A stretch of 64,000 nt of DNA from Serratia sp. UGAL515B_01 (GTDB lineage: Bacteria; Pseudomonadota; Gammaproteobacteria; Enterobacterales; Enterobacteriaceae): assembly GCF_033095805.1 (NCBI RefSeq), contig NZ_CP109901.1, positions 62,001 to 126,000 on the forward strand, read 5' to 3'. This document shows positions 41,743 to 52,623 of this stretch, in pieces. A model generated the notes under the pieces. That model was not told the origin of the DNA, searched no databases, and was given only the letters and a program-made list of their open reading frames with translations. Position 1 is the stretch's first letter. Every line of letters starts with the position of its first letter. Position numbers and translations under genes: made by a program.

Positions 41743-44229
41743 ATGTCAAAAGATCCATTCCTGGAACGAGAAGCAGAAAAATATGAATCCCCGATCCCCA
41801 GTCGTGAGTTTATCCTGGCCCATTTGGCGAATCGCGAAACACCAGCCAGCCGAGAAGAATTGAGTCATGAGCTTAATCTGTCTGGCGAAGAGCAGCTGGA
41901 GGCATTACGCCGCCGTCTGCGTGCAATGGAACGAGATGGCCAGCTAGTCTTTACCCGTCGCCAGTGTTATGCGTTACCAGAACGTTTGGACTTGTTGCGC
42001 GGTACGGTGATAGGTCACCGTGATGGCTATGGTTTCCTACGTATTGATGGCCGTAAAGACGATCTCTATCTTTCTGCTGAACAAATGAAAATGGCCATCC
42101 ACGGTGATGTGGTCCTGGCTCAGCCTTTGGGAGAGGACCGTAAAGGTCGCCGTGAAGCACGAATTGTGCGTGTTCTGGTGCCAAAAACCAGCCAGATTGT
42201 TGGCCGTTTCTTCACCGATGCAGGCACCGGTTTTGTGGTGCCTGATGATAGCCGCCTGAGTTTCGATATTCTGATCCCCGCTGACTCGGTGAGCGGTGCA
42301 CGCATGGGTTATATGGTGGTTGTCGAACTGACCCAACGTCCGACGCGGCGTACCAAAGCCGTTGGCAAGATTGTGGAAGTATTGGGTGATAAGATGGGGA
42401 CCAGCATGGCGGTAGATATTGCCCTACGCACCCATGAAATCCCTCATACCTGGCCACAACAGGTGGAAAAGCAGGTTGCTGATCTCAGCGAACATGTCCC
42501 CGAAGCTGCCAAGAAAGGTCGAGTTGACCTGCGAGATTTACCGCTGGTTACCATCGACGGTGAAGATGCCCGTGACTTCGACGATGCGGTGTACTGTGAG
42601 AAAAAACGTGGTGGTGGTTGGCGTCTGTGGGTAGCAATCGCTGATGTTAGCTACTATGTTCGTCCACGGACTGCATTGGACGATGAGGCTCGTGGCCGTG
42701 GTACATCAGTCTATTTCCCTTCAGAAGTTGTCCCGATGTTGCCGGAGGTGCTCTCCAACGGGCTATGCTCACTTAACCCGCAGGTAGATCGTCTGTGTAT
42801 GGTGTGTGAGATGACCATCTCTGCTCAAGGCCGTCTCTCCTCTTACAAATTCTATGAAGCGGTGATGAGTTCTCATGCGCGGTTAACCTATACCAAAGTT
42901 TGGCATATCCTTCAGGGCGATCAGGAATTGAGAGAGCAATACCAGCCGCTGGTTAAACATCTACAAGAGCTGCATGCACTCTATAAAGTCCTGGATCAGG
43001 CCCGTGCCGAACGTGGTGGTATTGCCTTCGAAACCGAAGAAGCCAAATTTATCTTTAACGCTGAACGTCGCATTGAGCGTGTTGAACCCACGATTCGTAA
43101 CGATGCCCATAAATTGATCGAAGAATGCATGATTATGGCGAACGTTGCGGCTGCAAGGTTTGTTGAAAAACACAGTGAGCCAGCGCTGTTCCGTGTCCAC
43201 GATCGTCCAAGTGACGATCACATTTCTGCACTACGCAGCGTATTGAATGAACTGGGGTTGACCTTAGGTGGTGGTTTGAAACCACAACCGAAGGATTACG
43301 CCACGCTGATGGATGAAGTGTCTGAACGCCCAGACCGTGAAATGCTGCAAACGATGTTGCTGCGTTCAATGAAACAGGCGATCTACGATCCGGAAAACCG
43401 GGGGCACTTTGGTCTGGCGTTGGCTTCTTATGGCCATTTTACTTCACCAATCCGTCGTTACCCGGACCTGTCATTACACCGTGCTATCAAATATGTACTG
43501 GCGAAAGAGCACGGCACACCGCCTGAGCGCTGGACGCCGACCGGAGGCTGGCACAGTGATTTTGAGGAAATGCTGCAACTGGGTGCTCACTGCTCAATGA
43601 CTGAGCGTCGTGCGGACGAAGCTACCCGTAACGTTGCTGATTGGCTGAAGTGCGACTTCATGCAGGATCACGTCGGTGAAGTATTTAGCGGTATTATTGC
43701 CAGCGTGACCGGTTTTGGTTTCTTCGTACGTTTGAACGATTTGTTTATTGATGGTTTGGTACATGTCTCTTCGTTGGATAATGATTACTATCGCTACGAT
43801 AACATTGGCCAGCGTTTGATCGGTGAATCTTCAGGCATGGTCTATCGCTTGGGTGACACGGTGGAAATTCGTGTTGATGCCGTGCATATGGACGAACGTA
43901 AGATCGACTTTGCGTTGATTTCCAGCACTCGTAAGCCCCGTGGTGAAGGTAAAACCGAGCGTGAGCGTGCCAAAAATGGAGGCCAGCGCAAACTGCGTGA
44001 CGGAGCTGGCACAGGGCGGAGCCAGGCTCAGCGTAAACGTCGTGGCGGTAAACAGCCAGCCAACTTTGAACCTGACAGCGCCTTTCGCAAAGAGGCAGCC
44101 AAGCCAACAGATAAGGTGAAAAAAGACAAAAAGGCGAAAGCTAAGAAAGTGTCTGATAAAACCAAAAAGATAGCTGCGGCTGCCAAAGCTAAGCGTGCCA
44201 GCAAGAAGAAAGGTACGGAACAGGGCTAA
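41743..44229 (+). CDS. rnr: Ribonuclease R
   Basis: An 828-residue 3'-5' exoribonuclease of the RNB family that degrades structured RNA and works in rRNA quality control. Order: N-terminal winged helix (about 20-85), two cold-shock domains, the RNB domain with the metal-binding Asp-Ala-Arg-Asp-Phe-Asp-Asp-Ala motif near 275, an S1 domain near 645-725, and a basic Lys-rich tail that helps strand separation. All are intact; the tail is rich in Lys and Ala. Confidence 0.97.
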   Translation: MSKDPFLEREAEKYESPIPSREFILAHLANRETPASREELSHELNLSGEEQLEALRRRLRAMERDGQLVFTRRQCYALPERLDLLRGTVIGHRDGYGFLRIDGRKDDLYLSAEQMKMAIHGDVVLAQPLGEDRKGRREARIVRVLVPKTSQIVGRFFTDAGTGFVVPDDSRLSFDILIPADSVSGARMGYMVVVELTQRPTRRTKAVGKIVEVLGDKMGTSMAVDIALRTHEIPHTWPQQVEKQVADLSEHVPEAAKKGRVDLRDLPLVTIDGEDARDFDDAVYCEKKRGGGWRLWVAIADVSYYVRPRTALDDEARGRGTSVYFPSEVVPMLPEVLSNGLCSLNPQVDRLCMVCEMTISAQGRLSSYKFYEAVMSSHARLTYTKVWHILQGDQELREQYQPLVKHLQELHALYKVLDQARAERGGIAFETEEAKFIFNAERRIERVEPTIRNDAHKLIEECMIMANVAAARFVEKHSEPALFRVHDRPSDDHISALRSVLNELGLTLGGGLKPQPKDYATLMDEVSERPDREMLQTMLLRSMKQAIYDPENRGHFGLALASYGHFTSPIRRYPDLSLHRAIKYVLAKEHGTPPERWTPTGGWHSDFEEMLQLGAHCSMTERRADEATRNVADWLKCDFMQDHVGEVFSGIIASVTGFGFFVRLNDLFIDGLVHVSSLDNDYYRYDNIGQRLIGESSGMVYRLGDTVEIRVDAVHMDERKIDFALISSTRKPRGEGKTERERAKNGGQRKLRDGAGTGRSQAQRKRRGGKQPANFEPDSAFRKEAAKPTDKVKKDKKAKAKKVSDKTKKIAAAAKAKRASKKKGTEQG

Positions 44230-44289
44230 CCTGCCGTAGATTATTATCCTCGGCTGGGAAATTCCTGGCCGCACAGTTTAAAGAGCATC

Positions 44290-45021
44290 ATGAGCGAAAT
44301 TATTTACGGTATTCACGCCGTCAAGGCCCTGTTAGAACGTGACCCTCAGCGCTTCCTTGAAGTGTTTATTCTCAAGGGCCGTGACGATCGCCGCCTGCAA
44401 CCGTTAATTGCGGAGTTGGAAGCTACCGGGATTGTTATCCAGGTTGCGAATAGGCAATGGTTGGATGAGAAAGTAGAGGGGGCTGTCCATCAGGGCATTA
44501 TTGCGCGCGTACGCGAAGGTAAGCAGTATCAGGAGAACGACCTGCCTAGCTTACTGGAAAGTGTCGATACGCCATTTTTGCTGGTGCTAGACGGTGTGAC
44601 TGACCCCCATAACCTCGGGGCTTGCCTGCGTAGTGCTGATGCAGCTGGTGTGCACGCCGTGATCGTTCCGCGCGATCGCTCTGCTCAGTTGAATGCAACG
44701 GCGAAAAAAGTTGCCTGCGGCGCGGCTGAAAATGTTCCGCTGATCCGCGTAACCAATCTGGCCCGCACGCTGCGTCTGCTGCAAGAGATGAATATTTGGG
44801 TAGTGGGAACCGCCGGTGAAGCAGATCATACGCTGTATCAAAGCAAAATGACTGGCCCTATGGCGCTGGTTATGGGGGCTGAAGGTGAAGGTATGCGGCG
44901 TTTGACCCGGGAACATTGTGATGAGCTGATCAGCATTCCAATGGCAGGAACCGTTTCTTCCTTGAATGTCTCGGTTGCTACCGGGATTTGTCTGTTCGAA
45001 GCGGTGCGTCAGCGTAGCTGA
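44290..45021 (+). CDS. rlmB: 23S rRNA Gm2251 methyltransferase RlmB
   Basis: A 243-residue SpoU/TrmH-type 2'-O-methyltransferase acting on G2251 of 23S rRNA. An N-terminal substrate-binding domain (1-75) precedes the SPOUT knot, with the Asp-Pro-His-Asn-Leu-Gly-Ala, Gly-Ala-Glu-Gly-Glu-Gly and Ser-Leu-Asn-Val-Ser-Val-Ala motifs. It lies 60 bases after rnr, as in E. coli. The region beyond has lost most of aidB. Confidence 0.97.
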   Translation: MSEIIYGIHAVKALLERDPQRFLEVFILKGRDDRRLQPLIAELEATGIVIQVANRQWLDEKVEGAVHQGIIARVREGKQYQENDLPSLLESVDTPFLLVLDGVTDPHNLGACLRSADAAGVHAVIVPRDRSAQLNATAKKVACGAAENVPLIRVTNLARTLRLLQEMNIWVVGTAGEADHTLYQSKMTGPMALVMGAEGEGMRRLTREHCDELISIPMAGTVSSLNVSVATGICLFEAVRQRS

Positions 45022-45131
45022 CAGTATTATGCAGGGGTGGAAGTTGTCATCCCTGTGGATAGCCCATGCCCCATCTCCGGTAAAATCTTTTTTACGACCA
45101 TAATAATCCCTGAAGCTTTAATCAGGGCGTG

Positions 45132-45617
45132 ACACCTGCAGCGAAATACAGCATTTGCCGTCTCGGGGTTCCATTTATCGCTGAGGCTATGGAGATTCTG
45201 GGTGGCATCGGCTATTGCGAAGAAAGTGAGTTGCCACGGCTTTATCGCGAGATGCCGGTTAACAGCATTTGGGTGGGGGCTGGCAACATTATGTGTCCTG
45301 ATATGATGCGTAGTCTGCATAAAGTGCCAAGGGCACTTGAGCCGTTACAGCATGAACTATTGCCGGTACGTGGCCAAAATCGTTTGTTTGATCGCGTTTG
45401 GCGGCAATCGCAGCAGGGTATGAGCCAGCCACGCGAAGAGATGGGACGTTTGTTAACTGAACAGTTATTCTACCTATGCTGTGCTGCTCAGTAGTTGCAG
45501 CACAGTAGTCCACCGATTGGTGAAGCGTGGTGTCATTTAACGTTGGATTATCGTGGAGAGGCTGTTCTGCCTGATATCGTGAGCGATACATTACTAGACC
45601 GTGCTGTTGGCGCGTAA
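45132..45617 (+). pseudogene. aidB: aidB, 3' remnant with internal stop
   Basis: This stretch matches the last 160 or so residues of AidB, an acyl-CoA-dehydrogenase-like flavoprotein of the alkylation response (about 540 residues in E. coli). The Gly-Gly-Ile-Gly-Tyr-Cys-Glu-Glu-Ser-Glu-Leu-Pro and Arg-Glu-Met-Pro-Val-Asn-Ser-Ile-Trp motifs are clear. All of the N-terminal part, including most of the FAD-binding region, is missing between rlmB and 45132. In addition an in-frame TAG at 45492-45494 interrupts the frame, and similarity continues past it to a TAA at 45615-45617. Both defects show an inactive gene under decay. Confidence 0.88.
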
Positions 45618-45669
45618 GCAGGCATTGGTACCGACTGGCATTGTCCAGGTGATACCGAAGGAGATGTTA

Positions 45670-46422
45670 ATGATTGAAATGCACCATGAGCATGCAGGTG
45701 AGATAGCGATTATTCATGCCGTTCCCGCTGGGCATTACGAGAAACCGTTGCCAACGCTCTTTTTCTACCACGGTTATACCTCGTCAAAAGAGGTTTATGC
45801 CTGCTTTGCCTATGCCTTGGCAAAGGTTGGTTTTCGTGTTGTATTGCCAGACTGCAAGATGCATGGGGAACGTTTTAATGGCGATGAGAAGCTGCGACTC
45901 AGCCATTTCTGGGAGATACTCCAGAGTAACATTGATGAGTTACCATCAATCAAGGAACACTTTGAACAGAGAGGATTGATCGCCGGAGAACGTATCGGCG
46001 TTGCGGGAGCATCCATGGGAGGGATGACTACCCTGGGGGCTTTTACCCGCTACCCCTGGATAAAATCTGCTGCTTCTCTTATGGGCTCAGGGGATTTTAC
46101 TTCTTTGGCGCAGACCTTGTATCCACCTTTAGACATACAAGGCCAACCATTGGATAAAACCACTTTCGCCGCACGTATTGCGCCTTTGTCGGTTTATGAA
46201 GTTGCTCATCGTTGGGAAAGTTTTGCGGGTCGGCCTCTGCTATTGTGGCATGGTGAAGCTGACGATGTTGTTCCTGCTGTGGAAAGTGAGCGATTGGTTA
46301 CAGCACTTCATCAGCGTGGGTTAGATCAACATCTGATTTATGTTACTGAACCCGATGTTCGGCATCGCATTACGCCAGGTGCATTGAACGCGACGGCCAC
46401 CTTTTTCCAGCGCTCGCTATAA
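45670..46422 (+). CDS. yjfP: Alpha/beta-hydrolase YjfP (esterase)
   Basis: A 250-residue serine hydrolase like E. coli YjfP, which shows carboxylesterase activity on short acyl esters. Visible: oxyanion loop His-Gly-Tyr-Thr-Ser-Ser near residue 35, nucleophile elbow Gly-Ala-Ser-Met-Gly-Gly near 117, the Asp of Gly-Glu-Ala-Asp-Asp-Val-Val-Pro near 200 and the His of Val-Arg-His-Arg-Ile near 235. I start at ATG 45670, seven bases after AAGGAG. The frame is open to 45601, but that part overlaps the aidB relic. The natural substrate is not known. Confidence 0.92.
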   Translation: MIEMHHEHAGEIAIIHAVPAGHYEKPLPTLFFYHGYTSSKEVYACFAYALAKVGFRVVLPDCKMHGERFNGDEKLRLSHFWEILQSNIDELPSIKEHFEQRGLIAGERIGVAGASMGGMTTLGAFTRYPWIKSAASLMGSGDFTSLAQTLYPPLDIQGQPLDKTTFAARIAPLSVYEVAHRWESFAGRPLLLWHGEADDVVPAVESERLVTALHQRGLDQHLIYVTEPDVRHRITPGALNATATFFQRSL

Positions 46423-46640
46423 AATCGAAGAGCGTGGGTGTATTGTTCCAAGAGTGTCTCTTAACTGTCCGTAGCGCCGTCGAACCCCTTCCGGGATGGA
46501 ACCATTGGCGCGTTGCTCGCCGTTTTATTGGGTCCGCCAAACCTCACGCTTTGCCCTGAGCGTAAATGACCGCCAGCTGCGCGCTCGCGCGACACCCTAA
46601 AGCAACTTATGCATAACCTCGAATAAATCCCAGTCAGGCC

Positions 46641-46669
46641 TTGAGTTTCCTGCCTTGCGCAAGTATGAT
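46641..46669 (+). promoter_or_regulatory. Sigma-70 promoter of the rpsF operon
   Basis: TTGAGT (46641-46646) and TATGAT (46664-46669) with 17-base spacing, about 100 bases before rpsF. GACGCG follows as discriminator. Confidence 0.75.
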
Positions 46670-46682
46670 GACGCGTCATTTT

Positions 46683-46756
46683 TTCAGCCGCACACATACA
46701 CACGTTCCTTGCTTCCATGGGCCGCGGTTGACCCTGACAGGAGGCTGAATAATCCG
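46683..46756 (+). promoter_or_regulatory. Candidate S6:S18-binding leader of rpsF mRNA
   Basis: The rpsF leader in enterobacteria folds into a stem with a bulged CCG bound by the S6:S18 dimer, which represses the operon. Here GGGCCGCGG and a downstream GACAGGAGGCTG stretch fit such a leader in position. The fold was judged by eye only. Confidence 0.5.
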
Positions 46757-46770
46757 TAAGGAGCAATTCG

Positions 46771-47166
46771 ATGCGTCATTACGAAATCGTTTTTATGGTC
46801 CATCCTGACCAAAGCGAACAGGTTCCGGGCATGATCGAGCGTTACAGTGCTACCATCACTAACGCGCAAGGTCAGATTCACCGTCTGGAAGACTGGGGCC
46901 GCCGTCAGCTGGCTTATCCGATCAACAAACTGCATAAAGCTCACTACGTTCTGCTGAACGTTGAAGCTCCGCAGGAAGCGATCGATGAGCTGGAAACTAA
47001 CTTCCGCTTCAACGACGCCGTTATCCGCAGCATGGTTATGCGCGTTAAGCACGCGGTAACTGAAGCATCTCCGATGGTTAAAGCCAAAGACGAACGTCGT
47101 GGCGATCGCCGCGATGATTTCGCTAGCGAAACCGCAGATGATGATGTTGGGGATTCTGAAGAGTAA
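46771..47166 (+). CDS. rpsF: 30S ribosomal protein S6
   Basis: A 131-residue protein of the 30S platform that binds with S18. It has the same length as E. coli S6 and an acidic tail ending Gly-Asp-Ser-Glu-Glu, the site where RimK adds glutamates in E. coli. It is the first gene of rpsF-priB-rpsR-rplI. Confidence 0.98.
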   Translation: MRHYEIVFMVHPDQSEQVPGMIERYSATITNAQGQIHRLEDWGRRQLAYPINKLHKAHYVLLNVEAPQEAIDELETNFRFNDAVIRSMVMRVKHAVTEASPMVKAKDERRGDRRDDFASETADDDVGDSEE

Positions 47167-47174
47167 TTGCCACT

Positions 47175-47724
<550 letters not shown>

Positions 47725-47763
47725 TCGGCCACTGTCCATTAACGACTTTGAGAGGATAAGGTA

Positions 47764-48216
47764 ATGCAAGTTATTCTGCTTGATAAAGTAGCAAACCTGG
47801 GCAGCCTGGGTGATCAAGTTAGCGTTAAAGCGGGTTATGCCCGTAACTTCTTGGTACCACAGGGCAAAGCTGTTCCTGCTACCAAGAAAAACGTTGAGTT
47901 CTTCGAAGCACGCCGTGCCGAACTGGAAGCCAAACTGGCTGACGTTCTGGCCGCAGCGATTGCTCGTGCAGCCAAGATCAACGAACTCGGTTCAGTAACC
48001 ATCTCGTCTAAAGCAGGCGACGAAGGTAAACTGTTCGGCTCTATCGGTACCCGTGACATCTCTGACGCAGTGACTGCGGCAGGTGTTGAAGTTGCCAAGA
48101 GTGAAGTTCGTCTGCCGAATGGCGTTCTGCGTACTACTGGCGAGCACGAAGTGCAGTTCCAGGTACACAGCGACGTGTTCGCGCAGCTGAATGTAGTTGT
48201 GGTTGCAGAAGCTTAA
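47764..48216 (+). CDS. rplI: 50S ribosomal protein L9
   Basis: A 150-residue two-domain protein joined by a long helix. The N-terminal Gly-Tyr-Ala-Arg-Asn-Phe-Leu-Val-Pro motif binds 23S rRNA. It is the last gene of the operon and is followed by a strong terminator. Confidence 0.98.
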   Translation: MQVILLDKVANLGSLGDQVSVKAGYARNFLVPQGKAVPATKKNVEFFEARRAELEAKLADVLAAAIARAAKINELGSVTISSKAGDEGKLFGSIGTRDISDAVTAAGVEVAKSEVRLPNGVLRTTGEHEVQFQVHSDVFAQLNVVVVAEA

Positions 48217-48237
48217 TCGGCTTTTGCCAACCCAGTT

Positions 48238-48270
48238 AAAACGCCAGCCTCGTGCTGGCGTTTTGCTTTT
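48238..48270 (+). terminator. Terminator of the rpsF-rplI operon
   Basis: Stem of about 10 bp (AAACGCCAGC with GCTGGCGTTT, 48239-48263), loop of about 5 nt, then TTGCTTTT. Confidence 0.92.
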
Positions 48271-48326
48271 CAACGTCTGGTGAATCGCGTTATTCTGTGG
48301 TCATCTTTTGGCAAGGAGAGGCGAAA

Positions 48327-48686
48327 ATGGCAAAAATCAGCTTACAGCGAGTTTACGATTTCAGTGCCCCTGCTCCGGAGCATTGCTATTTGATTGACCG
48401 GCTTTGGCCGCGTGGAGTCAGTAAAGAAAGATTGCAAGGCGTAGTGTGGTTGAAACAGGTTGCGCCAGATAATGGATTGCGCCAATGGTTTCACCTGTAT
48501 ACCGATCGGTGGGATGAGTTTGAACTGCGCTATCGACAGCAATTAGTGGGGAATGCTGCCTGGCAGCCGCTGGTTGCGTTGTTGCAGCAAGGTGAGTCAC
48601 TCACTCTGTTATATGGCAGCAAGGACACACAGCGCAATCAAGGGGTTGTCCTGCGTGATTTTTTGCAGGAGCAAGCTAAGCGCTAG
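48327..48686 (+). CDS. DUF488 family protein (YeaO-like)
   Basis: A 119-residue cytoplasmic protein of the DUF488 family. The conserved Leu-Ile-Asp-Arg-Leu-Trp-Pro-Arg-Gly-Val motif lies near residue 25 and the Leu-Leu-Tyr-Gly-Ser-Lys-Asp motif near 95. Family members are small and of unknown function; some have been linked to metal or stress responses. The ATG at 48327 has an AAGGAGAGG ribosome-binding site; the frame is open to 48252, inside the terminator. It is a single gene between the L9 operon and ytfB and is not in the E. coli order at this place. Its end overlaps the convergent ytfB by 4 bases. Confidence 0.85.
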   Translation: MAKISLQRVYDFSAPAPEHCYLIDRLWPRGVSKERLQGVVWLKQVAPDNGLRQWFHLYTDRWDEFELRYRQQLVGNAAWQPLVALLQQGESLTLLYGSKDTQRNQGVVLRDFLQEQAKR

Positions 48687-49354
48687 CGGACTCGACGGTA
48701 GCTGCCGTCTGTCTGACGGCGGAACAAAACCTCATTGCCATCCCTTGTTGTAATAGAGAGTGCACTAATTACGCCGTTATTATTCTGTTGAATGCGGACT
48801 TCCTGCCCGGCTTTTAAGTTACTGAGTGGTTTTTTGCTTCCCTCGATCTGCGCCATAGCAAAAACCTCGTTAACCGGCAGGTCGTGGTCGCGGAACAATT
48901 GCGCCAAAGTCTGGCCTGCCTGTACTTTATAGCGTTGCCAATTACCGCCTTCAGACGGTTTTGAGCGGTATTGCTGGCCATGACTCAGTAATAATGGAAT
49001 CGAACTCTCCTTGCTGCTTAACGTAAGCGAGCGCGGCACGTTATCGCCTGAGTATGGCCATAACAGTGAAAGAAGCAGAATAGTGCCAAAAATAATTACC
49101 CAACGGCGATGGGAATAGGGCAAAGGCTCCATCCAGTGGAAGTCGTCAGGCAAGTGCCATATCTTCAGCAATAAAGTTTTGAGCACCTGCCTTTTACCAC
49201 CTTGCAGCGGTGGCGGTAAATATGACACCCCAGTCATCTCATGTTCTTCCGGCGCAGGTTCTGGCTTTAAACGTTGGCTTAAATTTAGCCAGGTGCGCTG
49301 CAGTGTCTGGTAGACTGGGGCGGCTTTCCTTTTCCTGGGCGCGATCCTGCCCAT
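48683..49354 (-). CDS. ytfB: OapA-family cell-division protein YtfB
   Basis: A 223-residue single-pass membrane protein. A cytoplasmic N-terminus (1-82, with a Trp-Met-Glu-Pro-Leu-Pro motif just before the membrane) is followed by one transmembrane helix (84-99) and a periplasmic OapA/LysM-like domain (140-223) beginning Tyr-Lys-Val-Gln-Ala-Gly-Gln-Thr-Leu. E. coli YtfB binds glycans and localises at the division site. Divergent from fklB, with a repeat copy between them. Confidence 0.92.
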   Translation of the reverse strand: MGRIAPRKRKAAPVYQTLQRTWLNLSQRLKPEPAPEEHEMTGVSYLPPPLQGGKRQVLKTLLLKIWHLPDDFHWMEPLPYSHRRWVIIFGTILLLSLLWPYSGDNVPRSLTLSSKESSIPLLLSHGQQYRSKPSEGGNWQRYKVQAGQTLAQLFRDHDLPVNEVFAMAQIEGSKKPLSNLKAGQEVRIQQNNNGVISALSITTRDGNEVLFRRQTDGSYRRVR

Positions 49355-49389
49355 TGTGACCTCTCTTCAACTGCGTGAAATTGCTATTG

Positions 49390-49478
49390 TATATAGCCGA
49401 GTTACTCCAAGTTGCAAGTGGGCGACAACTGAGCAAAGGCAGTTAACACCGCTGCTGTTTGAAGAGTGACGGATATAA
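49390..49478. repeat. Interspersed repeat, diverged copy between ytfB and fklB
   Basis: TATAGCCGAGTTACTCCAAG at the left and GTTTGAAGAGTGACGGATAT at the right form imperfect inverted ends like those at 40890-41007. It lies within the divergent promoter region. Confidence 0.6.
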
Positions 49479-49617
49479 AATGGTGTATCGTCTACTCACA
49501 ATATTATTGTTTCTTTTTCTAAGACAAAAGTCATCATTATCCACACAAGATTTTACCCGGCATTCCTGCGCTGTTATGCTGCGCCTTCGACTTTTTACAG
49601 ACTAAAGGAAAATCCCC

Positions 49618-50238
49618 ATGACAACCCCTTCTTTTGATAGCGTTGAAGCGCAAGCAAGTTACGGGATTGGTTTACAGGTTGGTCAGCAATTGCAAGAGTC
49701 CGGCCTGGAAGGTTTACTACCAGAAGCTTTACTGGCTGGCCTGCGTGACGCGTTGGAAGGGAATGCTCCGGCGGTTCCGGTCGATGTGGTACATCGTGCG
49801 CTACGTGAAATGCACGAACGAGCGGACGTGGTGCGCCTTGAACGTCAGAAATCGATGGCGGTAGAAGGCCAGAAGTTCCTGGAGGATAACGCCAAGCGTG
49901 ATGGCGTTACACTTACCGAATCCGGTTTGCAATTCGTCGTACTGGAACAGGGCAATGGCCCAATCCCATCAAAACAGGATCGTGTGCGAGTGCACTATAC
50001 TGGACGTTTGCTCAATGGTGATGTTTTTGACAGTTCTGTTGAGCGTGGGCAGCCAGCAGAGTTCCCGGTTAGCGGTGTTATCCCAGGCTGGATCGAAGCA
50101 TTGACGCTGATGCCGGTAGGTTCTAAATGGCAACTGTATATTCCGCACAATCTTGCTTACGGTGAGCGCGGTGCGGGTGCCTCTATCCCCCCATTCAGCG
50201 CACTGATATTTGACGTTGAACTACTGGAAATTCTGTAG
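49618..50238 (+). CDS. fklB: FKBP-type peptidyl-prolyl isomerase FklB (FKBP22)
   Basis: A 206-residue dimeric cytoplasmic prolyl isomerase. An N-terminal helical dimer domain (1-80) is linked by a long helix to the C-terminal FKBP domain with Val-His-Tyr-Thr-Gly-Arg-Leu, Phe-Asp-Ser-Ser, Val-Ile-Pro-Gly-Trp and Tyr-Gly-Glu-Arg-Gly-Ala motifs. It matches E. coli FklB in length and has no signal peptide. Confidence 0.96.
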   Translation: MTTPSFDSVEAQASYGIGLQVGQQLQESGLEGLLPEALLAGLRDALEGNAPAVPVDVVHRALREMHERADVVRLERQKSMAVEGQKFLEDNAKRDGVTLTESGLQFVVLEQGNGPIPSKQDRVRVHYTGRLLNGDVFDSSVERGQPAEFPVSGVIPGWIEALTLMPVGSKWQLYIPHNLAYGERGAGASIPPFSALIFDVELLEIL

Positions 50239-50311
50239 TCTGGTATAGCCGCATATTAAGGGCGCCGTAGCTGCGCCCTATCAACCGAATTACCCGCTTG
50301 GTAAAAGCCGG

Positions 50312-52264
50312 TTACTTATCTTGTAATTCAATCTGATAAATCGAAAATCCGATACTGTCGTTACCCACTGGTTTCATCGGATATTGGGCATTTTCTTTGA
50401 TAAATGCTGCTGCCTTGTCACTGGGTGAGGTTTCAAAGCGAATATCCAGTTGCTTCAAACTGTGTAAATGGGCAAGACGCCAGTTGTTATCCGCTTGTGG
50501 ATGAACCGCCCCGTGTTTCTTGGTCTCTGTACTAATGTAGTTTGCCAGGATAGAACGAGTTTCGTCGGGTGAAGCAAAGGCGATGTGTTTGTCGCCTGTG
50601 CCAGCAAATTTGCCGCCGTAAGCGCGGTAGTTATTGGTCGCAACCAGGAAAATAGCATTAGGATCGATTGGTTTACCATTGAATGTTAGCTGTTTGATGC
50701 GCTCAGCCTGGTCGTTAATCAGATCACACTCCCCGTCGTAACGTGCCGGTTGGCTGACGTCAATTTGATAATTTACACCGTCGATTACATCGAAGTTATA
50801 GCTGCGAAAACCTTCCCAGTTGATCAGACCTTGGGGTTCGCTGCTGTTAATGTTGATCTGATTAAACTGCCCAGCGGAACATTCCAGCCATTCTTTAACT
50901 TCTTTACCGCTGGCTTTGACAACGACCAGGGTATTTGGGTACAGATAGAGGTCGGCTGCATTACGGAAGGTGAGTTGGCCTTTCTCTACTTCAGTAAAAC
51001 TGGCCGGGTCGTTCCTGCGTCCACCGACCTTGAATGGCGCGGCAGCGGTAAGCACGGGTAGAGCAGCCAGGTCTGGATCGCCTTGAATGTAGTGCTCAAC
51101 ATAGGCTTTCTGAGCGTTATTGACGATCTGGATTGCAGGATCGTCCTGTACCAAGGCAAGATAGCTGTACATATTACCTTCAGACTTTCCGATAGGTTTG
51201 CTGACAAAGTCACGGGTTCCCTTATGATCTTCTTCCAGTACCTTCACCAGAGCATCATCTTCCGAGACCAGAGATTTGTTGTTCTCTCTGTCGTAAATTG
51301 GCAACGCTTGGGCCTTGGCTGCGGTTACCATCCAACTACCGCCATCGTTGTTAAGCTGTAGGTCCACTATGCCCAAATGATCGCCCCATTGTCCTGGCAT
51401 TACGGCAGGTATGCCATTCAATAAGCCCTTTTCTATATCTGCACCTTTGATATTGGCAAAATCCTTGCTGGGAAAAATGGCATGAGCATGGCCGAACATA
51501 ATGGCGTCTATACCAGGAACCTGGCTCAGGTAGTACACCGAGTTTTCTGCCATTGCTTTATAAGGCTCACTGGAAAGACCAGAATGGGGGATTGCGATGA
51601 TCACATCAGCCCCTTGTTTGCGCATTTCTGGCACATAGCGTTTAGCGGTTTCGGTAATGTCGTTGACCGTCACTTTTCCCTGTAGGTTATTTTTATCCCA
51701 GACTAATATCTGGGGCGGTACAAAACCAATGTAGCCAATACGTAGAGTGTGCGATTCTCCATCACGGTCTTTTACCGGGGTATCGACAATAATATAAGGA
51801 GTGAAAAGAGGTTTTTGTGTGGCAGTATCAATAACATTGGCGTTGATGTAGGGGAATTTGGCGCCAGCAATAGCGTTTTTAAGATAGTCGAGACCGTAGT
51901 TGAACTCGTGGTTGCCGATATTTCCTACCACATAGTGCAATGTATTCATGGCTTTGTAGACGGGGTGAATATCGCCGGGTGTCAACCCCTTGGCGGCCAT
52001 ATAGTCTCCCAGTGGGCTGCCTTGAATAACGTCACCGTTATCCACCAATACGCTATTGGTTACCTGCCCACGAGCATATTTTATCAGGCTGGCAGTGCGT
52101 ACCAGACCGAATTTGTCGGTGGGCTTATCCTTGTAATAGTCGAAGTCCATCATATTGCTGTGCAAGTCTGTCGTTTCCAGCACGCGTAGGTCAACCGTGG
52201 CGGCCTGTGCTGAAGCGCAAACGAGTAATGCAAGACCTGATAGCCCCAGAGGATGTTTTATCAT
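50312..52264 (-). CDS. cpdB: 2',3'-cyclic-nucleotide 2'-phosphodiesterase/3'-nucleotidase
   Basis: A 650-residue periplasmic enzyme used to salvage nucleosides from external nucleotides. Signal peptide to about residue 21 (Ala-Gln-Ala), a metallophosphatase domain with Thr-Thr-Asp-Leu-His-Ser-Asn, Asp-Asn-Gly-Asp and Gly-Asn-His-Glu-Phe motifs, and a C-terminal 5'-nucleotidase domain. Length is near E. coli CpdB (647). Divergent from cysQ, as in E. coli. Confidence 0.96.
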   Translation of the reverse strand: MIKHPLGLSGLALLVCASAQAATVDLRVLETTDLHSNMMDFDYYKDKPTDKFGLVRTASLIKYARGQVTNSVLVDNGDVIQGSPLGDYMAAKGLTPGDIHPVYKAMNTLHYVVGNIGNHEFNYGLDYLKNAIAGAKFPYINANVIDTATQKPLFTPYIIVDTPVKDRDGESHTLRIGYIGFVPPQILVWDKNNLQGKVTVNDITETAKRYVPEMRKQGADVIIAIPHSGLSSEPYKAMAENSVYYLSQVPGIDAIMFGHAHAIFPSKDFANIKGADIEKGLLNGIPAVMPGQWGDHLGIVDLQLNNDGGSWMVTAAKAQALPIYDRENNKSLVSEDDALVKVLEEDHKGTRDFVSKPIGKSEGNMYSYLALVQDDPAIQIVNNAQKAYVEHYIQGDPDLAALPVLTAAAPFKVGGRRNDPASFTEVEKGQLTFRNAADLYLYPNTLVVVKASGKEVKEWLECSAGQFNQININSSEPQGLINWEGFRSYNFDVIDGVNYQIDVSQPARYDGECDLINDQAERIKQLTFNGKPIDPNAIFLVATNNYRAYGGKFAGTGDKHIAFASPDETRSILANYISTETKKHGAVHPQADNNWRLAHLHSLKQLDIRFETSPSDKAAAFIKENAQYPMKPVGNDSIGFSIYQIELQDK

Positions 52265-52623
52265 TGGTTATCTCCGTTTTGTTATTATTTGAGAACAGAC
52301 CTAAAACTGCATGTCATTACTATCAACCATATAACTAAACTGTTAACTAAAAACAGATAATCTCTGAATGTTGCGTTGAGACACACAACGTTGTGACGTC
52401 GAAGAACCGAGAAAATAACGACGGTTAGCTGATTGATATGGATGTCCCACATAAAAACTAGGCTACAAGGTAGGCTATACCGCAAAAGCCCAGATTCAGC
52501 GTTGTCGTGAGTGGTATATAGTACCTCTTTTACCTGCAGTAGGAGGCAGTAACACAGTCAAGAAAAAGCACATCTTATCGCTGGGGGAGATTTCCCAACA
52601 GACCCAAATGTCAGAGGTGGACG
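52265..52623. other. Divergent cpdB-cysQ intergenic region
   Basis: About 360 bases without a gene, holding both promoters. The one notable site is a perfect 12-bp palindrome, CACAACGTTGTG, at 52384-52395. Confidence 0.55.

Larger units (their letters stand above)
46423..46770. other. Gap upstream of rpsF with promoter and leader
   Basis: No gene in 348 bases. It contains the rpsF promoter (46641-46669) and a likely autoregulatory leader. The G+C-rich part at 46460-46600 can form several hairpins; I do not recognise it. Confidence 0.6.

Noticed and set aside
45027..45320. Minus-strand frame over the aidB relic
   Set aside because: It is antisense to a clear gene remnant and resembles nothing.
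46606..46617. TTATGCATAA as a DnaA box
   Set aside because: It lacks the CACA end of the consensus and stands alone.
46461..46766. A 101-codon frame on the minus strand upstream of rpsF
   Set aside because: It runs across the rpsF promoter and leader, has odd composition and no recognisable domain.
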